A DNA stretch of 64,000 nucleotides from Heterobilharzia americana (Eukaryota; Platyhelminthes; Trematoda; Strigeidida; Schistosomatidae). The position numbers and the translations under genes were made by a program. The stretch is taken from positions 141,006,786 through 141,070,785 of the forward strand of contig OX104127.1 of NCBI GenBank assembly GCA_944470555.2, written 5' to 3'. Every line of letters begins with the position of its first letter. Within the stretch, counting starts at the first letter, position 1. Positions 47,389 through 58,303 of this stretch are shown piece after piece. The notes under the pieces were generated by a model. That model saw only the letters and a program-made list of their open reading frames with translations, was not told the DNA's origin and ran no database searches.

Positions 47389-50300
47389 CCTCAGACAGGT
47401 AATCTCCAAAGTCCAGGGACTCCCAGACGTGGCGTAGGTTTGGGGCCTCAGAATTTCGGAAATGGTATCTATGGCCCAAACACTGGTGTGGGGGCTGATT
47501 CTCGTGAGTCTGGATTCTTAGCAAAGTTGAACACTTTATCACGATCAAGAAGACGGAAGCAGGAGGCTGAAGAATTAGCTGCTGAAGCCCGACAAGCTAT
47601 GGAGGATCCGTTACTTCCAGCCCCAGTCGACCTTGGTATTGATGGATGTCAGCTTGCGGAGGGTGAAGAGCGCTCTATGATCGAACCCCAGTCAAAAGTT
47701 AGTTATATTATGTATCCAAATACCTTTATGTAGTCAGACTAGTTTACTTTCTGCTTAAGTAGTATCTGGCATGCTGCATTCGAGAGTAAATTATATAACT
47801 CAAAGTCATTTTCATATTTTACTGCTGCATAATTTTGAAAAAGCTGTTCAATCAAAGGCTAGAGATATTTTAGATAGACGGAAGTAATTCTCACGACTAG
47901 ACATTATTCATAATGGTAATGGTTAAATTTCATGGAAATATCCTAAAATGGAATCGGATTCTTAGAGTTTTTGATGACTCAGTCATTCAGGATTGTGGAA
48001 ACATTGGCGGGGCCAGATGTGATTCATATAGAAATCTGTTGGTAACTATCTCCTGGAATTAAGCTTTCATCCTGTTTTTTTAAAAAAAACTATTTTTAAT
48101 GAAAAAAGAATTCCAGTAGTAGCGTTTCTTAGTAAATCGCCTTGGCACCGATATGGTGAATATTTTTCCCTGAATATTTTCAACAGTTAATCATAAACCA
48201 TGTTCAAATGTATTTAAAGAATGATCATGCCAAGAGTAACAAAAAGCGAGTAATGCAAAATTTCAATGGGAATTCATAATGGTCGCATTTCAGACTTCTG
48301 AATCTGACATGAGCCAGTTTCCTTACCCACAATTACAGTTAATCTCAAGTCATTGTTTAACAAATGGGAGCTAAACTTTGTGAAGATTTCGTTAAAACTG
48401 CATCCTCTGTTCACTTATTATTATTATTATTATTTCTGCTAGGAACATCCATTGGTCCAGGATTTATCACGTTCACTTATTGAATGGATCAATACAGAAC
48501 TTGTAGATGATAGAATTCTAGTACGTGACTTAGAAGCAGATTTATTCGATGGACAAGTTTTGCAAAAGTTGATTGAAAAGCTATTAGATATTAAAATTAA
48601 TCATCCAGAAGTAGCTCAAACTGAAATAGGACAGAAACAACGATTAAAAGTGAGTTTTGCCTATATATTGATGACATGAATGATTTTTTATGAGCCGTTT
48701 ACTTAATTATTATTCACAATGTACAACTAGTGTTATTTAACCAGACATCATTCATCACGAAACATGAAAGTTCCGTAATAAAATGTGAATCAACAAAATA
48801 TACTCTGAGTATATGTTGTACTCATCATTTTCTTAACTGGTCGATTAACATTTTCCAACTTCCATCATTTGTGGCACCAATTGGCGAGATATCTGACTAT
48901 CTATCAAAGGACCTTTATATTGTCCTTCACTCCGTTCTCTCCTATCGTACCGCTAGGAAACATAGGCACTGAAAGTGAAAGACTTAAAGTGGTTACACAG
49001 TTTTGATCTTAAATGTCTTCGTGGCATTGCTCGCGTTTCATGGAATCAGCATGTGAGCAATGTTGAGGTCAAGCGAAGTGTAGTAGACAAGACAGGCAAG
49101 TCGATCGATGAGGTTGTAAACCTTCATCGATTGAGATACCTTGGAGATGTGTTGTGCATGGTGAGTCACAGCTTACCACGATGTGACATGGTAGGTGAAG
49201 TTGGATTAGGTTGGCATAGGGTTCAGGGTGGCCAGAGTAGGACGTGACATCAGTCGATGAAGTTCCTCACCGTTAGTCTGAGTCGTGTGCGGGAGATATA
49301 GACTACCTGGTTGGGGTTCCCAGAACAACAGGAATGAGTGGGTGGGTGAGAAGTATCCGTGATATGGCAGAAAATCATCAGTCACAATGGTGCAAATGTA
49401 TTCAGTCTTTGGTGTCTTCTAAGGCTTGAATATTTTCACTAACCGTTGCCTTTAGATTGTTTATTCTCTCAAACAGCTTTGCGTACTTTGATATCACTCT
49501 TTTTCTATTCACCTGTTCTTTGTGTACTACTGTAAAGTTTGGTAGCTTGAGGTGATGTACTTGTGTGTGAGGTTCTACGTTGGTTTTGTCTGTCTTTTTT
49601 AATTGCATGTGTTAAACTAAATGTTTACTACTGAGCTGTAAAATGTGCTGTTTGCGTAGACATTTTTAACCGGCACGTAGGACCGGACTGTCATCTTGAT
49701 TGACTTTTGGTGAGGAATCTATATTTATAACTTGTTTGTATACTAGATTAGTAGCTTAGTGTCATGCTTTCAGCGATGGTATTTCGTGTATTATTTTTAA
49801 ATCAGAAAGTAACATTGTTTTCAAGATCGCAGTTAGTTTATGCCGATGAATAGTACAGCACTAAGAAGTTGAGTTTATTTTATCTTGGAGGTTGTATTTT
49901 ATGAGAATTTGTTGAAATATACATTAAAATTTTAGATGATCAAGCTCTGATATAAAAGTTTTATTGATTCTCTCTTTGATTTGTGCAGCTGTGTGTTTAG
50001 AAGAAGATCTTAATAAACTAATCAGTTGTCGTACGCTGTTTTTAAATACAGTAAATTTATGTTTATGATGGCGAATCTTCGCCTGATAAACAGTTTTCAC
50101 TGTCACAAGCATGGTATCATTTTCTCATACTCATGCTGTTTGGTAAAGTCTTGGTTAATGAAGTGGCAAGATGGTGATTATTTGTCATCTGTTTTGTAGT
50201 TATTCATCTGCTTTTTTCGTGTCACTGTTTGTATCTTTGTCCAGTTAGTCAGTCACTTCAATCTTCCAACATTTAAAAGAATTTGAAACAATTAGTCCCT

Positions 50301-53033
50301 TTAATGAATTTTGACTACGTATGCCCAGTCTCCGATTGCCTCGTCACACAATGTTGGCTGAGGTGGGTCCAGGCTGGAAAAAGGCCCGAGGTGGCCAGAC
50401 TAAAACATGGCACCAATGTATGAAGTCTCTTACTGTTGGTTTAAGCCATGTAGGACTATGCAGACTAGGTGGTTGGGGTTGGCGGGACAAGAGAAACCAG
50501 TGGTTGGAGACCCTAGGTGATATGGCTGAGAACCGATGTGAGTGGCGCAGATGTATACACACATTATCCTCATCGTAACTACACTATACCGAATCTCACC
50601 ATTTTGTCACTCCTCTTTTCTTTCTTCTCGTACTTTATATTTCTTTTGACTGCATTCTCTTATCTTCATCCTTCACCTCACTACCTTTCTACTTGATGTA
50701 CTGAAATGAGGTGCGGCAACTCGGACCGTTACGCAGTAATGCTTGGTCCTATGTTGATATTGACTGATTGATTTAATGAATTTTGATAGCCCTGTTAGAA
50801 GAGAAAGATTATCTGAACAATGTGATGTATTTGCCCAAGACATTTCTAACCATCTGCTCGACCATACATTTTACTTGTCAAGTCAATTTCTATATGAAAA
50901 TGAAAGGAAAAATGAAAGGTCAAATATAATGAATATGAAAAGGTTATGTGTGACACTAGTCTTGGTAATATAATCAGATAAGGATTACCAAAGTCGATTG
51001 AGTAAAACAACAACGGGTCTTAAGTTTAAGAATGGCCAACACTTCAGCCAATCTCAGTTATGTGTTCCTGGCTTTTTCTATTTAGCATTTGAAATGCTGT
51101 TTTCATATGAACTTCATGATTCACTTCGATTATATGTTTGTTATGGATGGAGATGGATGTCTGTCACATGCACTTATCAAAGTTTGTGTTAAATTATTTT
51201 TCTAGCCATTTAAGTATATGCTCACGCACCCTAGTCTGTATGGCACGATTACTCCTTCCTATGTATGTGTCCACATACATGTAAATTGGTAAACGCAGTG
51301 GATTGAGCTCTGTGGCGAAGTAGGTGTTTTGTTGTCTCAACAATGATAAGTTGAGCTGCAGAGTATGTTTTACTGATAACAGATTTTAATCTCTGTTTCA
51401 ATATCATACTGCTCGTTTCCCATCTGTATGGTACTTTAAGAAATATTTCCTTCTTTGGGATCGAGGAACTTATAGGCTTTGGGGTTAGCTGTTTTCTACA
51501 ACCGTTGATAAACTGTAATAGATATCCATTTTCCATAAGTGCGTCTGTCAGGAATTGGCTATCATCATCCATTGTATCAGATGTACAAACACGTAGGCTG
51601 CGTCTCCAATTTCTTGAGATTGAGATGAAGTCGATCTGATTTTTAGTGTATCCATCTAGTGAGATCCATGTCGCTGTCTTGTGAATATCCTTGTGCATGT
51701 ACCCACTACCTCCAATCACTAATTCGCTAAATACACTGAAATCTACAAACACTTCTCCATTTTCATTCATTTCACTCAGTGCTTCTCAACCTATGATTGG
51801 TTCTCTTCCTGTGTTGTCTGCTCCCTGTTTGGCATTCCTGTCACCCCACCCATTGGAATTTTGATGTCACCAACTGAGGTCTTGTCCAGTGTTGATTGCA
51901 GTTGTCTGTACAATTCCTCCTCCTTCTCCTCTTCATCTGCATTATTAGTGGGTGCGTAAAGTAGCACTGTATGATTGTGACTTTGCTTCCTTTTGAGTTG
52001 AATGTTGCTGTGATGATCCTCATCCTGGAGGAGATTGGTTCCCACTACATGAAAGCCTTCGATGGTGTTGGGGACATCATGGTAGCCACTCGAAATCTGA
52101 GTGTGCTCGTGGTTGTCGTCTGGGTGATAATATCGGAGTAGATTATTGACTCTCCAGTTGACAGTTTGGAGAGTCCACTTCCATTCCATCTGCTTTTGCA
52201 GATTCCCAGCCTAGCACATCTATGATTTAGCTTCTCATCTCTTTGCAATCTAGGCATCCTTAGTAGGTTCATACATGGTGCGGACATTCCATGTCACCAT
52301 TTTTACTTTCACTTTCATCGAGAGAAGAGAAGACACATCAGCCAATTGGCTTTCAGAAGTCTGTCACCAACCGGTGTTATTTCGCCTATCCGATTCCAGG
52401 GAGGAATAAGTTCGTTTTTATTTTTAATATTTTCTTTATGCTTTGAAGTTACCTTAGCGATTGAATTGGTTTTTGCGTTGTAGGTTTGCTAGCCCCGTGT
52501 CCAACCTTCCCTCTTTATCCAGGCTTAGGACCGGTTAGTAATTGCTGAACTAGTTAACTAGATGAGGTTAGTACAAATATGTGGAATCCTATTGAATAAG
52601 CATCTTACTAAGCCTCTCTTTTATTTCATTAGACAAAAGCTGTAGAAATTCAAGTAAATGTGTGATTGAGCAGATTGTTTGAAATGTATTGCGCAAATAC
52701 ATCATATTGCTCAGATAATCTTCGTCTTCTAATAACATTATCCAGATTCAAAAGAATGTTATTTTTAATCTACAGTTTGTCTCTTTGAGAAGCAAAACTT
52801 TAAACGTTAGTGTTTACGAAGTTACCTGACCTATTGGCTGAATGTTGAATAGTGTTATAATCATCTTCCTTTCAGCTTGCTACTCAGATGACAATGATAG
52901 GTTGTAGTGAGCGTTAATTATATGTGTGAAAATTTATATACTCAATTATATTTTAATTAATTTATAATAATATAATATAATAATAATAATATATAATATA
53001 TATATATATATATATAATATAATATAATATATG

Positions 53034-53077
<44 letters not shown>

Positions 53078-53532
53078 TATATAATATAGTAATAATAATA
53101 ATACAATATATAATATATATAATAATAGTAATATAATATAATATAAGAGAAATCATAAAAGAGTTAATCAACGTTTGCAGTAGAAATGCACTTATCATAT
53201 ATAACATATATCAATTGATGAAATACGAAAATTTTTAAATTATCTTTTCAAACAGATTGTACTAGATGAAATTAATTCTGCATTGGATATTTCACCTGTT
53301 CGTGCTGCTCAACTTTGGCCTGTTTCTCAAGTTTATGAACGTGATCTAGTAGCTATATTACGTTTACTAGTTGCATTAGTTCGTAGATTTGCTCCAATGA
53401 TAACACTACCACGTAAAGTTCAACTTACAGTTTTAATTGTACGCAAAATTAATGGAATTTTACAACATCGACGTCAGATTGAATATGTTACAGATGTTGG
53501 AGATGAACAAGGTTTGTATGCACAGAGAAATG

Positions 53533-53587
<55 letters not shown>

Positions 53588-55163
53588 TGATAGTTTAAGG
53601 TATCTTTTTTGAAATGATTTCTCTATTTTTTTTCTCAGATTGATACTAAACAGTTTCATGTAAACTCTACAGTGTAACTATTGTAATATATTATAAATGA
53701 AATATATTTTGTAAAATCCCATTGAAGTAGAAAAATAAATTCCTGACGTTTCGTGACTTCGTGGAAATCACTTCTTCAGAGAATAAAACCTGTACCAGTT
53801 ATCGATAGTTTAAATAGTAAAAGGTGACGAACCAGATCACATTGTCTATACATGATGATAATATGAATGTGACTGTCATCGTTATGCTGGTCAGGAAGCG
53901 TTCACGATTTGTCTTTGTTTATCAGTTAATCAGTCTGGAGATCAAGGTGATATGAATATGTGTTCATGTAACTGAGTGTGAAAGTGTAAGAAGAAAAAAA
54001 AATGGTATAAGTGCTTGTATTACACCTTCGTTGATTGGACCGAATTGGTCAGTCTCTGTTGGCATATGAGCTCCTATGCGGATGCCTCGATATTGCCTGT
54101 CTTTTAACTATGTTTAGTAATGATGAGCAGTGGCTAGCAGTGGAAATAAATAATATGGATGACAAATTCGGTTTGTTTGTGTGTATGTACTTTTTGATCA
54201 GATCATTGTGTGTGATGTGTTGTTTTTGGAAATACTGTCCAGGTTGGTTGGATAGTTAAGCCTTCCTTTCTATCGAGTGCATTAGGAATCAACATAATGT
54301 GAAATGCCTCTGCTATTCTTCTTTCTTTGTAGTTTGGAAATCCCTTCTGAGTAATTTTAATATTTTCAATATTGATTTTGTGACTATGATAGATGGCGTG
54401 AACTGCGATCGCCGACTTGATTATTTGTTAGTCGTTTTGTGTAGCTTGCATTTTCTTTATCCCTAATGAGGATCTCACAGGATGATTCTGCAATATATTA
54501 TTAGCTTGGAATTCATCATAGACTGACATCAATTGGAAGAACACTGAAAACCTGGGAGCACTGGACAGCTGTTTGGTCATATTATGGGACTCCTCAGCAG
54601 TGCGTACCCATGACTTTCAGGTTCCGTAGCCAGCACCATTGAGCCAGTGCGCCGAAATCCAATGGTCTATATTTCCTACCTAAAATTCTAACCTCAAATC
54701 AATTAATAGACCTCCAAAAACTTCCAGATAGCATTGTAATGTTAAGCAGGCAACTGTGTAGATCCCCACACAATGCGGCTAATAGCTTACTACATGAAAC
54801 CTGGATTATTATCATTATCGATTGAACTATGCCTAGTTCATATTGTTATAGGTTTATAGGACTTCAAGTTCTTAATTGTATGTTACAGTGAAAAAATCGG
54901 TGACAAAACTTTGTTAGCACTAGGTATCACTCTAAAACGTTAATAGAGTTGTAATTATTTTCTGGTAGAACGCATTCTATGTTTACCATGTCTACTTTTT
55001 CATTTTAATCTTAGATAATACTGAAACAGATCATGATGCAATAAGCGCTCTAGTCGATTGTGCAGTACCAGAAAAACTTGCTTCATTTCAACAAACTCTA
55101 AAAACATTTGTAAATCGTCATTTGAATAAGCTAAACTTGCATGTTACAAACTTGGAAACTGAG
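47389..55163 (+). CDS. Parvin (actopaxin/affixin family), partial: 5' and 3' exons missing
   Basis: Four exons: 47389-47697, 48443-48649, 53256-53511, 55015-55163 (921 nt, 307 residues), all with AG/GT borders and matching phases (0, 0, 1). Parvins link integrin-linked kinase and paxillin to actin at adhesions, through two calponin-homology domains. Exon 1 ends with GFLAKLNTLSRSRRRKQEAEEL and EERSMIEPQSK, like parvin GKLGGTLARRKKAKE and RTMVDPNS. CH1 (residues about 107-225) has LIEWINTELVDDRILVRDLE, DLFDGQVLQKLIEKL and LVAILRLLVALVRRFAP. CH2 only starts: LKTFVNRHLNKLNLHV ends at 307, so about 85 residues of CH2, the ILK/paxillin-binding half, are not in the window. No stops inside the exons. 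The introns are full of retroelements, and a tandem array lies 0.9 kb after the last exon. Confidence 0.92.
47698..48442 (+). other. Parvin intron, no insert recognised
   Basis: GTTAGT donor, TGCTAG acceptor. AT-rich, with a short TTA run at 48418-48434 close to the acceptor. Confidence 0.7.
48841..49595 (+). mobile_element. RTE-A copy in parvin intron, partner of the clpP-intron copy
   Basis: The frame 48975-49247 encodes the same 90 residues as 39333-39061. Bases 48870-49595 are almost identical, inverted, to 38713-39438; the next 30 bases upstream (48841-48869) remain homologous but diverged. Confidence 0.88.
50315..50771 (+). mobile_element. Young 5'-truncated RTE-A insertion (457 bp) with target-site duplication
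   Basis: It encodes LPRHTMLAEVGPGWKKARGGQTKTWHQCMKSLTVGLSHV and GDMAENRCEWRRCIHTLSSS (frame 50321-50578). This is within a few residues of the full element at 8987-12954. It ends GACTGATTGA. It is flanked by a 15-bp direct repeat TTTAATGAATTTTGA (50300-50314, 50772-50786). Inside the intron between parvin exons 2 and 3. Confidence 0.93.
51150..51575 (-). mobile_element. Penelope-like element fragment (GIY-YIG end)
   Basis: Minus-strand residues FLTDALMENGYLLQFING, LKVPYRWETSSMILKQRLKSVI and TYSAAQLIIVETTKHLL are typical of the region before the GIY-YIG endonuclease of Penelope-like elements. The partial nuclease continues just below 51270 as IGRSNRAIQTRVREHI. No RT domain is left. It is fused in frame to RTE-B endonuclease sequence (ORF 51770-51249). 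Confidence 0.72.
51576..52565 (-). mobile_element. RTE-B 5' fragment (5' UTR and endonuclease)
   Basis: VTWNVRTMYEP (52302-52265) starts the APE endonuclease. GTNLLQDEDHHSNIQLKRKQSHNHTVLLYAPTN (52089-51957) and DIKIPMGG..GMPNREQ (51875-51835) follow. FVDFSVFSELVIGG..MHKDIHKTATWISLDG and NQIDFISISRNWRRSL (51745-51600) finish it. The 5' UTR to 52565 matches 36650-36926. The 3' two thirds are missing, which is unusual for a LINE. Confidence 0.82.
52930..53160. repeat. AT/TA-rich low-complexity block
   Basis: Long TA, ATA and AATA runs in the parvin intron just before exon 3. The ORFs reading YIYIYI here are artefacts. Confidence 0.95.
53539..53584. repeat. (AT)n microsatellite
   Basis: About 23 AT units 27 bases after the donor site of parvin exon 3. 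Confidence 0.97.
53745..53785 (-). ncRNA. Hammerhead-like core in Penelope-type debris
   Basis: On the minus strand CTGAAGA (53779-53773), one unpaired A, GTGA/TCAC stem II (53771-53768 / 53756-53753), GAAA (53752-53749), then CGTCAGGAAT. ATTCT before the core can pair with AGGAAT after GTC (about 4 bp with a wobble). CTGAAG...GAAACGTC is a recurrent motif of Penelope-like elements, in which hammerheads are known. Stem III is essentially absent, so activity is doubtful. Confidence 0.4.
54035..54200 (+). repeat. Dispersed repeat shared with 18.75-18.94 kb
   Basis: GCTCCTATGCGGATGCCTCG and the following ATATTGCC...ATGATGAGCAGTGGCTAGC match, inverted, the block around the hammerhead fossil at 18771-18940. 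Similarity fades after GTGGCTAGC. Family not named. Confidence 0.6.
54480..54665 (-). mobile_element. Sm-alpha-like SINE copy with hammerhead ribozyme
   Basis: Minus strand order: A-box-like TGGCTCAATGG near 54650, then the hammerhead (54603-54550), then a 3' part to about 54480. Hammerhead parts: GCACTG (stem I), CTGAGGA (54597-54591), stem II GTC/GAC (54590-54588 / 54578-54576), CAAA in place of GAAA (54575-54572). A two-pair stem III and a GTC cleavage triplet follow, then CAGTGC closing stem I with 6 bp. Everything but the G of GAAA fits a type I hammerhead with short stem III, as in schistosome Sm-alpha retroposons. The G12 change should abolish cleavage. Confidence 0.75.
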
Positions 55164-55316
55164 GTTAGTTACCTTATTTGGATAAATGCAGTTTCGGCCA
55201 TTTGTATGTTTGTCTGCGTATTTTAGTGATGATAAGAAACATTTTTACAATAAATTCATTTTGCCATATACTTTTTTTCCAATGAAATATTTAGTTACCA
55301 TTATCAGTATTTAGTG

Positions 55317-56217
55317 ACTTTAGAAGATTTAGATTTCACCGATGATTTATGTCTAATGTCGTACAAGCTTGAAGATCTACATGCGAAAACCAACAGGTTG
55401 TCAGAAGAGGCAGAGCAGCGAAAATGGGACTTCCTTCAAGTGAACATAGAGAAGACAGAGGTGATGAAGATACCCAACCAACAACAATAATAATAACAAG
55501 CTCTAATGATAGTAGTGATCATACTAACAATAACGAGCACCAATTACCATTAACCGGGGAATCTAAACGAAGTTGTCTCTTTCACCTACCTATCTAGGAA
55601 GCATCGTTTCAACTAAACACGGCACAGGTGAGGTCGTCAAAGCCAGGATCGAAAAGACAGCAAGACAGGCCTTCCTGCATTAATCTGAAATTAGTGTGTG
55701 AATCTACTACACTCAGCATAAAGCGTGAACAAGATCCGGATTTTCAAACTAACGCTAGTCAAGTCAGTGCTTCTATGTGATGCTTGAGAGACTTGGCATG
55801 TTATGAAAAGCATTCCCAACAAACTGCAGATATACATCATCAACAGCTGCCGCCTACACTCACTCGATACTGAAGATGATCAGATAGCCAGAAAGAATGA
55901 GCAAGGAGGAACTCACTTTGTCTGGCGACGAACCAACCAAGAACCCGTCGCCCAACAAATATGCAGAGGAAAAAAGTGGAGATGGATTGGGTGTACACTG
56001 AGAAGATGGTTTGGAGACAGCGCGTGCCGGATTTTCGGGTTGAAGCCAAATGGGAAATAACGAGTTGGGCGTCCGAAGGTGACATGCAGGAGATCATGGT
56101 AAGAAGAAATGGGTAGTGGTGAAGCCAGATTAAGAAGTTTGCAGAGAATAAAGTGAAATCGCGACGTGCTACTGAAGTCGTATCTTCCACTAGGAATCCA
56201 ACAGACAAGTAATAATA
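55317..56217 (+). mobile_element. 5'-truncated RTE-B insertion (901 bp) with target-site duplication
   Basis: It starts in the RT end (LEDLDFTDDLCLMSYKLEDL), keeps WDFLQVNIEKTEVMKIPNQQQ and the C-terminal domain (RKNEQGGTHFVWRRTNQEP, KKWRWIGCTLRRW), and ends in AATAATA. It is flanked by a 14-bp repeat ATCAGTATTTAGTG (55303-55316 and 56218-56231). It lies in the parvin intron after exon 4 and its 3' end is the start point of the tandem array. Confidence 0.9.
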
Positions 56218-58303
56218 ATCAGTATTTAGTGCTTTTAAAATCAAACCATTCTATTAGGTTATTGATTATCTGTCAAGATATTTTCGCGTATCATAGAAAA
56301 CTAAGCAAGATACGTGTGTAAGTATTTGAAATATTCAGATTCTCTATGGTTAGTGAGTATCACTATTTTTTGACCTGAATCAAATAAAGAATGATCAAAC
56401 TACTTGAAGAGATAGTCAGCAGTTCATACTGATATTGTCTTCAACGGAAGGAGAGGCTAGAAAATGTTGTTACTAGGATCAGAACATTCCTACCTACCGC
56501 GTGGTCCTCCAGTGCTAGTGGCATGAATTTTTATTGTCAATCAGTGGCACAGTGGAATCTAAATCCAAAATTCCTGAAAAGTTCGTGTGTGACTACTCTC
56601 AAGCAGATGTTTCTTACGCTCTACAATCATAAATCACTACTACTAATGATTACAAGGCCCCAGTTTCGCATAAAACACTTATTGATCTGAACATTTTTAA
56701 CTTGTCATTTTCACACCATTTTTACAGTATCGCTAATAATTTTATTTTCTGCCCCCATATTTAATGTAATTCGCTGATTGGTTAATCCTTACTCTTACTA
56801 TATCGATGTCACAAATTACAGACAAGGTCACATTTTATGTGTATGCATGCTTAAGTTATTTTTGAGCTAATTAATTGATTATTATTCTCAGAGGAATTAA
56901 CTCTCCCATCCATCTTCAGGCTTCTCTATTCGTCCCGGTTTGCAGTCAGTGGCTCTTGCATACGAAGTTAACTGTCAGTTAAGTGTGCGTATTATATCCG
57001 TTCGGAATATATAATACTAGTTCATTTTCTCTTTCAGGCACGTTATGTGAACAACTTTAACAATGTATGCAGTAAGGGGAGCGCCAACCACCTGCGCATT
57101 TCCGGTAGCCTACAAAACTCAACTAAGCATAAAGTACCTTACCGAAGTTAAATTCTTCGCTTGTCTTCACTTCCTGATACAAAAACTAGACCGTCTATAG
57201 TTTTATCAACTTTCCATTCTACTGTCATAGCTAACCATCCGAGCCAGCGAAACATAATTTCTAGTCTTTTCTAAAGTAACCTTGTTAACTTCCTATTGAA
57301 CCTTGCAACATCCAAACTGTATCTCAAGTCGCATAACAGACGTTATTTGTCAAAATTATGGAAACTGGAATAACGGATGTATACTGTATTTCTCAGATAT
57401 CCATACAGGAACCAAGTGTGGTTAACCACTTGACCTCATCTGGCTGATGCAGTGAGTGTGCGAATTTCATCTTACGACTGTCCACAAATTTAGTTACTAG
57501 CTCACGAGCTCTCTAGTGTAGGTATGACATTAGTTTGTCGAACAGAAAGCGCATTCCATGAATTAACACCAGTCAACAGCCAACAGTGTGCAGTTCGACT
57601 AAATGAATCTGTAAGAACTGGGAAAAACCGTAACAGTCGTTGATGTCTATTCGTAGTCTCTGAGTATGCGGAGATCCACTGGATTTCTGATTGAACAGTA
57701 GATGAATTCTACGAAAAGCTGTCGATTTTACTACTTAAATCCAAGCGTTTAGATATACTCACAATGTCAAATGACTTCAACACTCAAGTAGGTGAGCTGA
57801 GTCAATCGGAAAAGTATACAGGAATCATCCATGGTATAGCATGCACACAGTGATCTTCCATTACACTTTTGTTCTGACCGTTACTTGACTCTGGCCAACA
57901 CTAACTCCAAGTATGAAGAGAGACTATCAGATTTGCCGATACCATACCAAGGGTGGACACAGATAGATTATATTGCTACAAACGATCGGTGGAGGATTGT
58001 TTCCCTTCCTGGAGGAGGAAGGTGGTAGTATGCGTTTATCATTCACTCACCAAGGAAGTTGCATGAAGCAGAATAGGCTAGTTGCTGACGGTATCTCAGC
58101 TGAGACATAAATGGCTTGCGTCATCTGTAGTGTCGGCGAAATATCCGACTATGTAGTGAAGAACTGGTAAAATATGCTGCAGTCCTATTATACGACAGTG
58201 AAACATGACGGCTAAAAGTAGGAGATTGGAAGAGGTTACTAGTTTTTGTCCACAAGTGTCCTCGTAGCATTACTACTTATGTGTTCCGGAATCATGGTGT
58301 TAG
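56058..58303. repeat. Tandem array unit 1 (2,246 bp)
   Basis: AACGAGTTGGGCGTC starts each unit. Content in order: last 160 bases of the RTE-B insertion (56058-56217); its target duplication; about 1.19 kb of apparently intronic AT-rich DNA without coding signal (to about 57417); and an RTE-A remnant (57418-58303). The remnant joins the endonuclease part (EFYEKLSILLLKSKRLDILTM) directly to the C-terminal domain (AVLLYDSETW-like), so the whole RT domain is deleted. Confidence 0.95.

Noticed and set aside
50776..50973. 65-codon + ORF after the young RTE-A insertion
   Set aside because: Upstream of the insertion the frame closes within a dozen codons and no splice sites or family fit, so an exon is not supported.
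52962..53207. ORF rich in YIYI and LYYI
   Set aside because: Low-complexity AT block.
53474..53659. Minus ORF over exon 3 end
   Set aside because: Translated (AT)n repeat, antisense to parvin.
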